A DNA stretch of 64,000 bases. It comes from JAUILA01 sp050289805. GTDB taxonomy: Bacteria > Bacteroidota > Bacteroidia > Cytophagales > Cyclobacteriaceae. Positions 35,872-44,769 of this stretch are shown one piece after another (positions within the stretch are counted from its first letter, which is position 1; each line of letters opens with the position of its first letter). A program made the translations under genes and the position numbers. Location: assembly GCA_050289805.1 (NCBI GenBank), contig JBNKGL010000001.1:186001-250000 (forward strand), in the 5' to 3' direction. The notes beneath the pieces were generated by a model. It did no database searches and was not told where the DNA came from. It worked only from the letters and a program-made list of their open reading frames with translations.

Positions 35872-36546
35872 ATGCAAAAAATGAATGTTAAATCAAGAAG
35901 AAAGTTTATCGGGACACTTGCCGCTTCTGCAAGTCTTACCGGAATGACAGCGCCATTTATGGCACAGGCAAACGGAAAGCCTGTTAAAAAATCTGCGCAT
36001 CCTGCAGATACATGGTTCGAAAAAGTTAAAGGCGACCACAGAATTGTTTATGATGCATCAGAAATACATAATGGATTTCCTATTATCTGGCCATGGGCTT
36101 TCTATATGACCAATAATCAGACCGGCACAGCGGATGATAACATGACGGCTGTTGTGGTATTGCGTCATAATGCTATTCCCCTGGCAATGGAGAACCGACT
36201 TTGGGAGAAATATAACCTGGGCCAGGTATTCAATATGAATGACGCCAAGACCTCGAAGCCTTCGGTACGTAATCCGTATTATGAACCGCAGGAAGGGGAT
36301 TTCCCGCTGCCAATTATAGATGGAATTAAGAAACAGATGGATCGTGGAATTATGTACTGCGTCTGTGAACTGGCCATTTCCGTATACAGCGGTGCTGTAG
36401 CGCAACAAATGAACCTGAATCCTGAAGATGTAAAAAACGACTGGATCGCGGGTGTTTGCCCCGGTATTCAGGTCGTTCCCTCGGGAGTCTGGGCACTAGG
36501 CAGGGCGCATGAGCACAATTGCGGCTATATCTATGCCGGAGGGTAA
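35872..36546 (+). CDS. Tat-exported DsrE-like protein
   Basis: 224 residues. The N-terminus has a twin-arginine signal (KSRRKFIGTLAASASLTG, cleavage expected after MAQA). The mature part resembles a DsrE/DsrF fold: HRIVYDASE as first strand, TAVVVLRHNAIPLAMENRLW, and YCVCELAISVY, whose Cys aligns by eye with the Cys of the next gene (FYVCEMTLKKYG). Four Cys are clustered in the C-terminal third (two in YCVCE, one in GVCPG, one in HNCGY). DsrE-type proteins carry sulfur on Cys in other systems; Tat export suggests folding or a cofactor before export. No such activity is proven here. Confidence 0.75.
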   Translation: MQKMNVKSRRKFIGTLAASASLTGMTAPFMAQANGKPVKKSAHPADTWFEKVKGDHRIVYDASEIHNGFPIIWPWAFYMTNNQTGTADDNMTAVVVLRHNAIPLAMENRLWEKYNLGQVFNMNDAKTSKPSVRNPYYEPQEGDFPLPIIDGIKKQMDRGIMYCVCELAISVYSGAVAQQMNLNPEDVKNDWIAGVCPGIQVVPSGVWALGRAHEHNCGYIYAGG

Positions 36547-36555
36547 TGTATGTTG

Positions 36556-36585
36556 ATCCCGGGGTTTTCAACCGGGATTCTTTTT
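36556..36585 (+). terminator. terminator between the two DsrE-like genes
   Basis: A 7-bp stem (36556-36562 with 36572-36578), a 9-base loop and TTTTT (36581-36585). It suggests that the second DsrE-like gene is at least partly transcribed separately, or is expressed at a lower level by read-through. Confidence 0.75.
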
Positions 36586-36606
36586 CCACCTTTAAGATCA
36601 TATACC

Positions 36607-37032
36607 ATGAATCGATTGCTATCAGTAATATTCATTGTTCTTTTCCTGGTAGTTGCAAATATTTCAAATGCCCAGGATAAACCGATACGTATTGTTTTTG
36701 ATATTACGTCTGCAGATGCCGGAACCCATCAGTCTGCCATACGTCATTTGCAACTGATGACGGATGCATACCCGGATGCGGAGTTTGAACTGGTTTCCTA
36801 TGGAAAATCGCTCCCGATGTTGCTGCCGGAACAATCAACAGTAGTCCCGGAAATTGCGGAGCTGATTGCCAAACCCAATGTTAATTTTTACGTGTGTGAA
36901 ATGACATTGAAGAAATATGGCAAGACCAAGTCTGACCTTATTCCCGGAATAGGTACTGTTCCGGACGGGATAATGGAAATTGTTATGAAACAGAATGACG
37001 GCTGGGCTTATATTAAAGAAGCTCACCAGTAA
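36607..37032 (+). CDS. secreted DsrE family protein
   Basis: 141 residues from ATG 36607. A Sec-type signal peptide (MNRLLSVIFIVLFLVVANISNAQ) precedes a compact DsrE-like domain: IRIVFDITSADAGTHQSAIRHL, FELVSYGKSLPMLL, and FYVCEMTLKKYG with the single Cys at the position of the DsrE active Cys, ending GWAYIKEAHQ. It is paired with the Tat-exported DsrE-like gene just upstream. An earlier in-frame ATG (36550) lies in the terminator and is not used. Confidence 0.82.
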   Translation: MNRLLSVIFIVLFLVVANISNAQDKPIRIVFDITSADAGTHQSAIRHLQLMTDAYPDAEFELVSYGKSLPMLLPEQSTVVPEIAELIAKPNVNFYVCEMTLKKYGKTKSDLIPGIGTVPDGIMEIVMKQNDGWAYIKEAHQ

Positions 37033-37059
37033 AATAATTTACAATAAATCTATAATTTG

Positions 37060-37087
37060 GGCGATCAATTACTGACTATTGATCGCC
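37060..37087 (+). promoter_or_regulatory. perfect 10-bp hairpin ending one base before a start codon
   Basis: GGCGATCAAT (37060-37069) pairs with ATTGATCGCC (37078-37087) around an 8-base loop. The ATG of the aminotransferase follows after one base. No T run follows, so it is at most a weak terminator for the DsrE gene; in an mRNA that includes it, it would cover the ribosome landing site. Confidence 0.6.
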
Positions 37088-37088
37088 T

Positions 37089-37928
37089 ATGTTTTGTATT
37101 CTTAACGGGAAAATGGTGGATCAGGACTCTGCCTCTATTCCTGTAAACGACCTTACTCTTCGCCGTGGATATGGCCTGTTCGATTTTTTTCGTGTTCAGG
37201 ATGAAAAATGCCTCTATTTACGATACCATATCGAACGCCTGTTCAACGGTATTGATGGGCTCGGACTTGTTGTTGATTTCGACGGCGATTCACTCACCAG
37301 GCAGATCCGGGATCTCACAAAAACCAACAAACTTTCAGGAACTTCAGGCATGCGGGTCGTGGTTACCGGGGGTCCTTCACCGGACGGATTTACCCCATCG
37401 GCAGCAAATGTCATCATAACACAGGAGCGATTTAAAGAGCCGATCCTCTCTTCGTATGAGAAGGGTGTTTCCATAGTTACGATGGAATACAAGCGCGAAC
37501 AGGCTTCTTTTAAATCAATAAACTACATGAATGCAGTATTCATGGCGCCATTCATGCGGCAGCAGGGAGCCTTGGAAATTCTCTACCATTATGACGGCAA
37601 TGTTTCGGAATGTACCCGAAGTAATGTTTTCTGTGTTTCGGGTGGGGTGCTCCATACCCCTGTATCGGATGCCCTTAAAGGGATTACCCGTAAAAATGTA
37701 CTGGACATAGCAAAAAATGTTATCGCTGTAAAGGAAGAGGATTTTAGCCTGGGGTTCCTGAAACAGGCCGATGAAGTTTTTATAACCTCGACCATCAAGC
37801 GGATTTTACCGGTAACTGAAATTGATCGCGAGCCAGTAGGAAACGGAATGGTTGGTCCGGCTACCCGGCAGTTAATGGCTTTATTGCAAAAAAGAGATCG
37901 GGATGAGGCCCTGAAACTTGATATTTAG
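37089..37928 (+). CDS. class IV aminotransferase (branched-chain / D-amino acid / aminodeoxychorismate lyase family)
   Basis: 279 residues, PLP-dependent. Family features are FCILNGKMVDQDSASIPVNDLTLRRGYGLFDFF, a lysine in SFKSINYMNAVFM expected to bind PLP, SECTRSNVFCV, and TPVSDALKGITRKNVLDIA. The family includes branched-chain and D-alanine aminotransferases and aminodeoxychorismate lyase; I cannot choose between them. An obligate hairpin precedes the ATG. The gene is followed 24 bases later by exonuclease III. Confidence 0.9.
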   Translation: MFCILNGKMVDQDSASIPVNDLTLRRGYGLFDFFRVQDEKCLYLRYHIERLFNGIDGLGLVVDFDGDSLTRQIRDLTKTNKLSGTSGMRVVVTGGPSPDGFTPSAANVIITQERFKEPILSSYEKGVSIVTMEYKREQASFKSINYMNAVFMAPFMRQQGALEILYHYDGNVSECTRSNVFCVSGGVLHTPVSDALKGITRKNVLDIAKNVIAVKEEDFSLGFLKQADEVFITSTIKRILPVTEIDREPVGNGMVGPATRQLMALLQKRDRDEALKLDI

Positions 37929-37952
37929 TGGCACATGCGGCATCTTCGGGGT

Positions 37953-38741
37953 ATGGGTAAAATTAAACTGGCTACCTGGAATGTAAATGGCATCCGGGCG
38001 ATCATGAAGAAGGAATTTGAGGAAAGCTTCAACGCGCTTAACAGCGATGTCCTGTGTCTGCAGGAAACGAAGGCAACAGCAGATGAGGTGAAGGAGGCAT
38101 TATCCTCAATTCAGAATGATTTCGAAATATTTGCCAACGAATCAAAGGCAAGGAAAGGATATAGCGGAACGGCTTTAATATCCCGAATCCCTGTATTGGA
38201 TATTCAACAGGACATGGGTATGGAAGCTCATGACAGTGAAGGCCGCGTATTATCGGCAGAGTTTAGCGACTTTTATCTTGTGAATGTGTACACACCGAAT
38301 TCCGGACAGGGGTTAAAACGCCTGGATTACCGCCAGGAGTGGGACCGGGATTTTCTTAAATATCTTGAATCGCTTGAAAAATCTAAACCGGTAATCGTTG
38401 CCGGAGACCTGAATGTGGCCCATAGTGAGATCGATCTGGCAAGGCCAAAACAGAATTACAACAAGTCTTCCGGTTATACCCAGCAGGAGATTGATGGACT
38501 TTCCAATATCATTGATAATGGATTCATAGATGTTTTTCGGCATTTATATCCTGATAAGGAGGGCGCCTATACCTACTGGAACTATATGTTCAATGCACGT
38601 TCACGAAATGTAGGCTGGAGGATCGACTATTTTCTAGCGAGCCGGAAAATACTGCCTAAAATTGAGGATGTGGTGATTCGTCCTGAATTCATGGGTTCAG
38701 ACCACTGTCCTGTGGAATTACTGATCGAAGAAAATTCCTAG
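37953..38741 (+). CDS. xth: exodeoxyribonuclease III
   Basis: 262 residues from ATG 37953. AP endonuclease and 3'-5' exonuclease of base excision repair, Mg-dependent EEP fold. LATWNVNGIRA, the metal-binding Glu in LQETKA, VAGDLNVAHSEIDLARP, GWRIDYFLAS and the catalytic His in GSDHCPVEL are present. A longer frame starting at ATG 37935 is possible but adds six residues before the usual start. Its stop overlaps the convergent flavin reductase gene by 4 bases. Confidence 0.95.
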   Translation: MGKIKLATWNVNGIRAIMKKEFEESFNALNSDVLCLQETKATADEVKEALSSIQNDFEIFANESKARKGYSGTALISRIPVLDIQQDMGMEAHDSEGRVLSAEFSDFYLVNVYTPNSGQGLKRLDYRQEWDRDFLKYLESLEKSKPVIVAGDLNVAHSEIDLARPKQNYNKSSGYTQQEIDGLSNIIDNGFIDVFRHLYPDKEGAYTYWNYMFNARSRNVGWRIDYFLASRKILPKIEDVVIRPEFMGSDHCPVELLIEENS

Positions 38742-39268
38742 AATTCGATCAATTGTTTTACCTGAGTTTCGAGCAGTTCCTGGTACAAAGGGTTTTGTAC
38801 CATTCCTTCACGGAAATGCTTCTCAATAAATGCCAGTTTTGGCTTCAGGGCCAGTACATGTGTGCCACAGTAATTCAGAATGTCTGTCAGATGACTCAGA
38901 GCCAGTCCGCCACCCTGAATACCCGAGGATATTCCGACAAGTGCACATTTTTTATTCCTGAAGGTATTTGGGTATTGCAATCCGTCAATAAAGGTTTTCA
39001 GGACACCCGGGAATGAGCCGTTGTATTCAGGAACAATGAAAATAAATTTCTTTGCATGGAGCATTTCATTTCTCATGGGATTGAATGCCTCATTTTTACC
39101 AGAGTTTTCGTATAAAGCGGTAAAAGCAAAATCCTCCGGAAGGTCTTTGAGGTCAATAAGACCGGCTGAGATGCCCGCATCTTTTAATAACTGCAAATAG
39201 TATTCCGCCATCTGCATGGAAACAGATTCGTTTCTATTTGTTCCGCAAACTACCAGAAAATCATGCAT
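38738..39268 (-). CDS. NADPH-dependent FMN reductase family flavoprotein
   Basis: 176 residues with a flavodoxin-like fold. FLVVCGTNRNESVSMQMAEYY is the phosphate-binding loop, and FIVPEYNGSFPGVLKTFIDGL is the flavin-binding signature of the NADPH-dependent FMN reductase / azoreductase family. Substrate (quinone, chromate, azo dye) is unknown. Single gene; the 36 bases to kdsB suggest they may share a transcript. Confidence 0.88.
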   Translation of the reverse strand: MHDFLVVCGTNRNESVSMQMAEYYLQLLKDAGISAGLIDLKDLPEDFAFTALYENSGKNEAFNPMRNEMLHAKKFIFIVPEYNGSFPGVLKTFIDGLQYPNTFRNKKCALVGISSGIQGGGLALSHLTDILNYCGTHVLALKPKLAFIEKHFREGMVQNPLYQELLETQVKQLIEF

Positions 39269-39304
39269 GCCTGTCTCTTTTTATTTCTCTAGAACCCGGC
39301 AATA

Positions 39305-40054
39305 TTAAATTTGTTTTGCATCCCATATTTTTCGTGCTTTTTCCAGGTCTTCAGGGGTATCAACCCCCAATGTATGGATGGTGGTATCTGCGGTAACGAT
39401 GGAGTAGTCATTTTCAAGCCAACGGAGTTGTTCCAAAGATTCCGAGATTTCGAGTTTACCCGGGGTAAGTTCACTGATCTGTTGAAGGATATCGGTTCTG
39501 TAGGCATACATACCGAGATGTCTCCAGTATGTAAATTGGGAAGTCCATGGTGATTGCTCGGCATCCCTGAGATAGGGGATGGGAGAACGACTGAAGTAAA
39601 GCGCACGGCCATTAACCGACCGTACAACCTTGACCACATTTGAATTATGCAGATCCTTGTCATCGGTTAACCGGGTAACCAATGTAGCGATCTCATTCTT
39701 ACCGTCGCATAATCGTGCCAGCAGATCGATTTGCCCGGGATCAATGAATGGCTCATCACCCTGTATATTCACAATGTAATCGGCAGGCTCATTCAGTTGC
39801 AACAGGGCTTCCTGGCACCGGTCTGTTCCGCTTTTATGACTTCTTGAGGTCATCACTACCTGGATTCCTGCCTCAAGGAGCAGATCAAGTATTCTGTGAT
39901 CGTCGGTAGCTACCACGACTTTGCTGAGCAGTTCGGATTTCTTTGCCTGCGCATAAACATGCATGATCATGGGTTTGTCTCCGATCATTGCCAATGCCTT
40001 TCCGGGCAAGCGGGAAGAGTCGTATCTGGCAGGAATTATCCCGATGATTTTCAT
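39305..40054 (-). CDS. kdsB: CMP-Kdo synthetase (3-deoxy-manno-octulosonate cytidylyltransferase)
   Basis: 249 residues. Activates Kdo with CTP for transfer to lipid A. The nucleotide motif IPARYDSSRLPGKAL, the TDDHRI segment, VVMTSRSHKSGTDRCQEA and NIQGDEPFIDP are diagnostic. Its start overlaps the nfeD stop by 4 bases. Together with lpxA, lpxC/fabZ and lpxD at the right end of the window it implies a normal Kdo-lipid A outer membrane. Confidence 0.96.
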   Translation of the reverse strand: MKIIGIIPARYDSSRLPGKALAMIGDKPMIMHVYAQAKKSELLSKVVVATDDHRILDLLLEAGIQVVMTSRSHKSGTDRCQEALLQLNEPADYIVNIQGDEPFIDPGQIDLLARLCDGKNEIATLVTRLTDDKDLHNSNVVKVVRSVNGRALYFSRSPIPYLRDAEQSPWTSQFTYWRHLGMYAYRTDILQQISELTPGKLEISESLEQLRWLENDYSIVTADTTIHTLGVDTPEDLEKARKIWDAKQI

Positions 40055-41391
40055 GACTTCAGCCTTTCACGAACTTTTAATGAGGCCCCGGAATCTTCGA
40101 TCACTTCAATTTCCTTTCCTTTATCAATATATTCTCCTCGGGTGTATGCATCAAAGATATCATCACCCACCTGGACTTTTCCGCTGGGGCGAAGAACGGT
40201 ATAAGCAATTCCTATGGCTCCTGTAAGAGATTCCTCCCTGAATTTACTCGCATAGCCTTCACTTTTTGACATTGTTTCGACTAAAGCTACGCGGGAAAAT
40301 GCCTTGCTCTCGGTGAATCTCACCCCAAGTATAAAGAGTATGACCATTCCTCCAAGCGTTCCGACAAGTACTGCGGCAGCTGCAGCGACAAGGTCTCCAA
40401 TGCCCACGAAGGAAAAATCAAAAAAGTCATTGTTCACCATCACAAGAATAAGTGAGCCGAGGGTGAGTATAATTCCGCTGATACCTGCAACCCCGAATCC
40501 CGGAATTACAAATACTTCAAGCAGGATCAGAATAATTCCGATAAAGAACAAAATGATTTCCCAATTTGCGGCAAGGCCATTCAAATAGTATGGGGTGAAG
40601 TAAAGAACAGCTGCTACCAAGGCCGCGGCAATGGGGAATCCAACCCCGGGGGTTTGAAGTTCGAACCAAATTCCCCCAATAATGATGAGGATTAAAAGGC
40701 TGCTGACGACAGGGTTCAGAAAGAAAGAAATGATCTTTTCGCTTCCTGGTAAATCAAAGGCAACCAGTTCATAGTCGGTAATGCCATTTTTCTCCAGAAT
40801 TTCATCAATGCTGCTCACCTTTCCTTCACAATACCCAAATTCAATGGCTTCCAGCGTTGAAAACGTGATGACTTCACCAGCCTCCGTAATTCCTTCAATT
40901 TCTATGGATTCATCTACCATTGCTTCAGCAATCCTTGGGTCTCTTCCCTTGTCGTCGGCGAGTGAGCGCATGGTGCCGCGCATATAGGATTGATATTTAT
41001 CAGGAGCAGCCGCACCGTCCATGGTTACAACAGTAGCAGCGCCGATACTGGCGCCTGGTGCCATATAAATGCTGTCGCATGAAATAGATATCAGTGCGCC
41101 GGCAGATGCCGCATCTTTATCGATAAAAACCCAAACTGGTTTGTCGAACGCCAGTATATTTTCTACAATATCCTTGGCATCGGTAACGGCACCACCGTAC
41201 GTATCCATATGAATTATTACGATATCAGCCTCTATTTCCCTGGCATGATCAAGGGCCAGGGAGACATAACGATTCATCCGCGGATCTATATCATCGCGGA
41301 TTTCCATTGTCATAACGGTTGGCTTATCGGTCTGTGCGAGTAAACACGCCGGGAAAAGGACAAATAGAAGTAATAAAAGTTGACGGATCAT
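40051..41391 (-). CDS. nfeD: NfeD family membrane-bound serine protease
   Basis: 446 residues from ATG 41391. A signal peptide is followed by a ClpP-like protease domain with HMDTYGGAV, candidate catalytic Ser96 (AASAGAL) and candidate Lys132 (PDKYQSY), as in the Ser-Lys dyad of archaeal 1510-N. Four to five membrane segments (about 235-380) and a C-terminal OB-fold (GAIGIAYTVLRPSGKVQVGDDIFDAY) follow. NfeD proteins usually pair with stomatin-like proteins, but none is next to it. It overlaps kdsB by 4 bases. Confidence 0.9.
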   Translation of the reverse strand: MIRQLLLLLFVLFPACLLAQTDKPTVMTMEIRDDIDPRMNRYVSLALDHAREIEADIVIIHMDTYGGAVTDAKDIVENILAFDKPVWVFIDKDAASAGALISISCDSIYMAPGASIGAATVVTMDGAAAPDKYQSYMRGTMRSLADDKGRDPRIAEAMVDESIEIEGITEAGEVITFSTLEAIEFGYCEGKVSSIDEILEKNGITDYELVAFDLPGSEKIISFFLNPVVSSLLILIIIGGIWFELQTPGVGFPIAAALVAAVLYFTPYYLNGLAANWEIILFFIGIILILLEVFVIPGFGVAGISGIILTLGSLILVMVNNDFFDFSFVGIGDLVAAAAAVLVGTLGGMVILFILGVRFTESKAFSRVALVETMSKSEGYASKFREESLTGAIGIAYTVLRPSGKVQVGDDIFDAYTRGEYIDKGKEIEVIEDSGASLKVRERLKS

Positions 41392-41412
41392 TATGGTTTG
41401 CAATGAAGCCAT

Positions 41413-41420
41413 TATTTTTG
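41413..41420 (+). promoter_or_regulatory. -7 promoter element for the DUF4905-like gene
   Basis: TATTTTTG, a perfect TAnnTTTG, 31 bases before the GTG start. It lies in the 60-base divergent space with nfeD. On the minus strand a near match TATCTTTC about 28 bases upstream of nfeD could serve that gene. No strong -33 for either. Confidence 0.4.
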
Positions 41421-41451
41421 ATGAAAGATAAATTAACACAGAAAAATCCAA

Positions 41452-42237
41452 GTGGGAAAATGGCCCGTCAAATTTTCAGAAAGATTCGATTCAGACGTAT
41501 GGAATATTTATGCACTGAATTCAGATCTTCAGCTGCTCATTGAAACCCGGGATTCCACAGAAGAGAAGATTGAATTTTTTATTATCTCCCTGGATAACCC
41601 TTCGGTATCACCATTACCCATTTCAGATGCGCCATGGTTTAGCCAGGTCGTGTATGCCGATGCTGAAGTAGTACTTATTCAGCAATATGATGAAAATATG
41701 AACCCCGACCGGACCGGGCTGCTTCTGTTTTCAATTATTTCGGGCGACATGCTCTGGCGAAGAACTGATCTTCGGTATGAAGAAAGGGGTGAGGGTTATT
41801 TTGTTTGTTCAGACAGGGAAGGCCAACGTATTGCCATTGATGCAGTCGAGGGTAGATCATGGAAGGAAGACACCCAATCGAAACCCGACCCGGGATTTGA
41901 AGGCCTGGTGATACCGGTGCATTACATGGAAGGGACGACGCATTTTAATGATGTCGCAGGTTATCTCGCAAACCGGTATGATGTTTTACCCGTGCGGGCC
42001 ATCGATTACATGGAAGGCGCTGACTACATCACCATCAGCTATTATTTTAAAAATGGCATGAACCTTGGATTAACCGTTATCGGAATGGATATCGAAGGGA
42101 ATATTGGCCTGGAGGAGACATTGGAAAAAGATCTCAACGGAATTGCTGATCCTCCTTACCTCTTTTATCAACAGAATCTTATCTTTGTAAAAGAAAAGCG
42201 ACATTTTTTCGTTTACGCTTTACCTAAAGAATCTTAA
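41452..42237 (+). CDS. hypothetical protein, probably DUF4905
   Basis: 261 residues with no signal peptide or membrane segment. Beta-rich and acidic, with repeated strand motifs such as DVWNIYALNSDLQLLIETRD and GLLLFSIISGDMLWRRTD, suggesting a propeller- or WD-like repeat. I recognise it only weakly as DUF4905, a family seen in Cytophagales. GTG start at 41452; no ATG is available nearby. It is followed 5 bases later by the LysM protein and may act with it. Confidence 0.6.
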   Translation: MGKWPVKFSERFDSDVWNIYALNSDLQLLIETRDSTEEKIEFFIISLDNPSVSPLPISDAPWFSQVVYADAEVVLIQQYDENMNPDRTGLLLFSIISGDMLWRRTDLRYEERGEGYFVCSDREGQRIAIDAVEGRSWKEDTQSKPDPGFEGLVIPVHYMEGTTHFNDVAGYLANRYDVLPVRAIDYMEGADYITISYYFKNGMNLGLTVIGMDIEGNIGLEETLEKDLNGIADPPYLFYQQNLIFVKEKRHFFVYALPKES

Positions 42238-42242
42238 TAGAG

Positions 42243-43244
42243 ATGCGAATTTTTTTAATGCTGCTCATAAGCCTTGCGTCAATTTCTGTTACGCATGCGG
42301 GATCTAGGATAGTTCAGGATTCAATCGGACTCGAGCGAATCGGCAATAAGGTATATATACTTCACCAGGTTGAGGAGAAGGAAACGTTGTATTCCCTGTC
42401 AAGGCGATATGGCGTTTCTATAAAGGATATTGTCGGAACCAACCCGTCTGCCGAGTTTGGACTGAGCATCGGAGAGGTATTGAAGATACCATCAGTTGTT
42501 GAAAAGGTTCCTGCGGAAGACGGCAGGATCATTCATGTGGTAAAGCCTCAGGAAACACTTTATTCCATTTCCCGTGAATACGGGGTTCCATCCGAGGAAA
42601 TTAAAAAATGGAACAAGATTTCAACCAATATTCTGGATATCGGGCAGGAACTGATTATTTACCCGTCAAAAACACAATCTTCACAAACGCCTGTTGAAGC
42701 CTCTGCAGGTGCATTACCTGTAAAGGATGATCATCATAAATATCACGTGGTTCAGGCCGGTGAAACGCTTTATTCAATTGCCAGGACATTTGAAGTCCCG
42801 CTGGAGGAGCTTCGTACCTGGAATGATTTGTCTGTAAATGATATATCCATTGGACAGCAGCTTATTGTGGGAAAAAAAGAAATAAAGAAGGACACGGCTA
42901 AAGCGGTTGCCCCGGTTTCTGAAGTGATTTATGCCGATGCAGCAACGCCTCTTGCCCGTGAAAATGCCAACTTCGAGGAGGTGGAAGAGAATGGTCTGGC
43001 CGAATTGATTGAAGGATCTTCAAATAACCGAAAGTATCTTGCACTGCACAGGACGGCAAAGGTTGGAACCATAATGCGTGTCCGCAATGAAATGAATGGC
43101 AAGGAAGTATTTGTTCGCGTGATTGGTAAACTTCCCGATTCGGGGGCCAACAGGAATATCCTCATCAAAATTTCACGTTCTGCCTATGATCAGCTGGGAG
43201 CGATAGATGCTCGTTTCCGTGTGACCATTTCGTTCATTCCCTAA
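42243..43244 (+). CDS. LysM-repeat cell wall protein with a DPBB (RlpA-like) domain
   Basis: 333 residues with a signal peptide ending at about residue 19. Three LysM peptidoglycan-binding repeats follow (about 41-85, 98-140 and 167-212), each with ETLYSLSRRYG-, ETLYSISREYG- or ETLYSIARTF-type cores and a closing IG..L. The last 85 residues are a double-psi beta-barrel (LALHRTAKVGTIMRVRNEM, then VIGKLPDSGANRNILIKIS) like that of RlpA lytic transglycosylases, though the catalytic Asp of RlpA is not evident. It should bind the wall in the periplasm. Confidence 0.9.
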   Translation: MRIFLMLLISLASISVTHAGSRIVQDSIGLERIGNKVYILHQVEEKETLYSLSRRYGVSIKDIVGTNPSAEFGLSIGEVLKIPSVVEKVPAEDGRIIHVVKPQETLYSISREYGVPSEEIKKWNKISTNILDIGQELIIYPSKTQSSQTPVEASAGALPVKDDHHKYHVVQAGETLYSIARTFEVPLEELRTWNDLSVNDISIGQQLIVGKKEIKKDTAKAVAPVSEVIYADAATPLARENANFEEVEENGLAELIEGSSNNRKYLALHRTAKVGTIMRVRNEMNGKEVFVRVIGKLPDSGANRNILIKISRSAYDQLGAIDARFRVTISFIP

Positions 43245-43245
43245 G

Positions 43246-44022
43246 ATGGAATTCGAAGAAATACGGGATTTTCTGAATGAAAAGGCGGATGAATACAACG
43301 TTCCGGGTTTTATTCCCGATGATCCTGTATCGGTGCCACATCTTTTTAGTAAAAAGCAGGATGTTGAAATAGCGGGATTTTTTGCTGCCATGCTGGCGTG
43401 GGGTCAGAGAAAGACCATCATTTCCAAGTCGGTGGAATTGATGGAACGAATGGATAATCGGCCTTATGATTTTATTATGAATCACGGGGATGAAGATCTT
43501 CGGAGGCTGGAGGGGTTTGTTCACCGGACTTTTAATACAACAGACCTTTTATATTTCACTTCATTTTTCAGGTATCATTATGAGCGCTATGATAGCCTGG
43601 AAGACGCTTTCCTGCCCGCATCAAATATGAAAGACTCCCTCACCGGGTTCCATGAATATTTTTTTTCACTTCCGGATTATCCGGACAGAACCCGTAAACA
43701 TATTGCTACGCCTGCGCGCAAAAGTGCATGCAAACGGATCAACATGTTCCTAAGATGGATGGTGAGGAATGATGACAGAGGCGTCGATTTCGGTCTATGG
43801 CAACGCATAAGCCCATCCCGGCTGATTTGTCCGTGCGATGTTCACGTAGAACGAATCGCCCGTCGTCTGGGTCTTATTAATCGGCGACAGGTTGACTGGC
43901 AAACGGCCGAGGAATTAACTGCCTCATTACGCCTGATAGATCCGAATGACCCTGTGCGTTTCGACTTCGCATTATTTGGATTGGGTATTGAAGAAAAAAA
44001 GGATATCTGGTCTGCGCGTTAA
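43246..44022 (+). CDS. TIGR02757 family protein (DUF2400)
   Basis: 258 residues, cytoplasmic and helical. The family pattern is seen in IPDDPVSVPHLFSKKQDVEIAGFF, MLAWGQRKTIISKSVELM and RLICPCDVHVERIARRLGL, with the conserved Cys/His that resemble metal-binding residues. It is distantly like HhH-GPD DNA glycosylases in fold; activity unknown. Start 1 base past the LysM gene stop. Confidence 0.85.
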   Translation: MEFEEIRDFLNEKADEYNVPGFIPDDPVSVPHLFSKKQDVEIAGFFAAMLAWGQRKTIISKSVELMERMDNRPYDFIMNHGDEDLRRLEGFVHRTFNTTDLLYFTSFFRYHYERYDSLEDAFLPASNMKDSLTGFHEYFFSLPDYPDRTRKHIATPARKSACKRINMFLRWMVRNDDRGVDFGLWQRISPSRLICPCDVHVERIARRLGLINRRQVDWQTAEELTASLRLIDPNDPVRFDFALFGLGIEEKKDIWSAR

Positions 44023-44034
44023 CACAACATTGAA

Positions 44035-44676
44035 TCAGCCGTTCCAGCTGCCGGGATCAGATCTCCATGTGTGTAGAGATTTCAGTTGATCTTCCTTGAT
44101 ATAATCACGCTGTAAAGCTTCTTCGAGCAGGTAATTGTAACTGCTCAGGCATATTAACGGAACGCCGGCCTCAGTAAAATTGCTTTTAGCAACATCGAAT
44201 CCATAGGTGAAAATGGCAACCATTCCCAACACTTCCACGCCCGCATCCTTCAGGGCGGCCGCTGCCTTTAGTGAACTGCCGCCAGTACTTACGAGGTCTT
44301 CGACAAGAACCACTTTCTGGCCGGCAACCACTTTACCTTCAATCATATTCTCCATTCCATGTCCCTTGGGTTTGGAACGTACATATACAAATGGCAATTC
44401 AAGTGAATCAGCCACCAGCACACCCTGCGGGATTCCGGCTGTTGCCACACCTGCAATCACGTCTGTTTCCGGGAAGTTTTTCTGAATAACTTTTGACAGT
44501 TCTTCCCTGATCATCGTCCGGATTTGAGGGTACGATAATGAAAGCCTGTTATCGCAATATATGGGAGATTTCCATCCTGATGCCCATGTAAAGGGCTGTT
44601 CCAGGTTAAGCTTGATGGCCTGAATATCAAGTAAGGCCGCCGCGACAGATTTACCGGTGGGGGCATTAATTTCCAT
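44035..44676 (-). CDS. pyrE: orotate phosphoribosyltransferase
   Basis: 213 residues. Converts orotate and PRPP to OMP in pyrimidine synthesis. The PRPP motif VVLVEDLVSTGGSSLKAA, the substrate-site GWKSPIYCDNR and VAGVATAGIP are present. It lies divergent to a NUDIX gene, an arrangement often seen in Bacteroidota. Its 3' end is 12 bases from the TIGR02757 stop. Confidence 0.96.
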   Translation of the reverse strand: MEINAPTGKSVAAALLDIQAIKLNLEQPFTWASGWKSPIYCDNRLSLSYPQIRTMIREELSKVIQKNFPETDVIAGVATAGIPQGVLVADSLELPFVYVRSKPKGHGMENMIEGKVVAGQKVVLVEDLVSTGGSSLKAAAALKDAGVEVLGMVAIFTYGFDVAKSNFTEAGVPLICLSSYNYLLEEALQRDYIKEDQLKSLHTWRSDPGSWNG

Positions 44677-44769
44677 GGCGCTAAATTATTGATTAAAAAA
44701 CGCATTATCTATTTGTGTCATAAATAATATTTCATTGATTTGTGAGATTAGGCATTCTAAAATTTTGTG

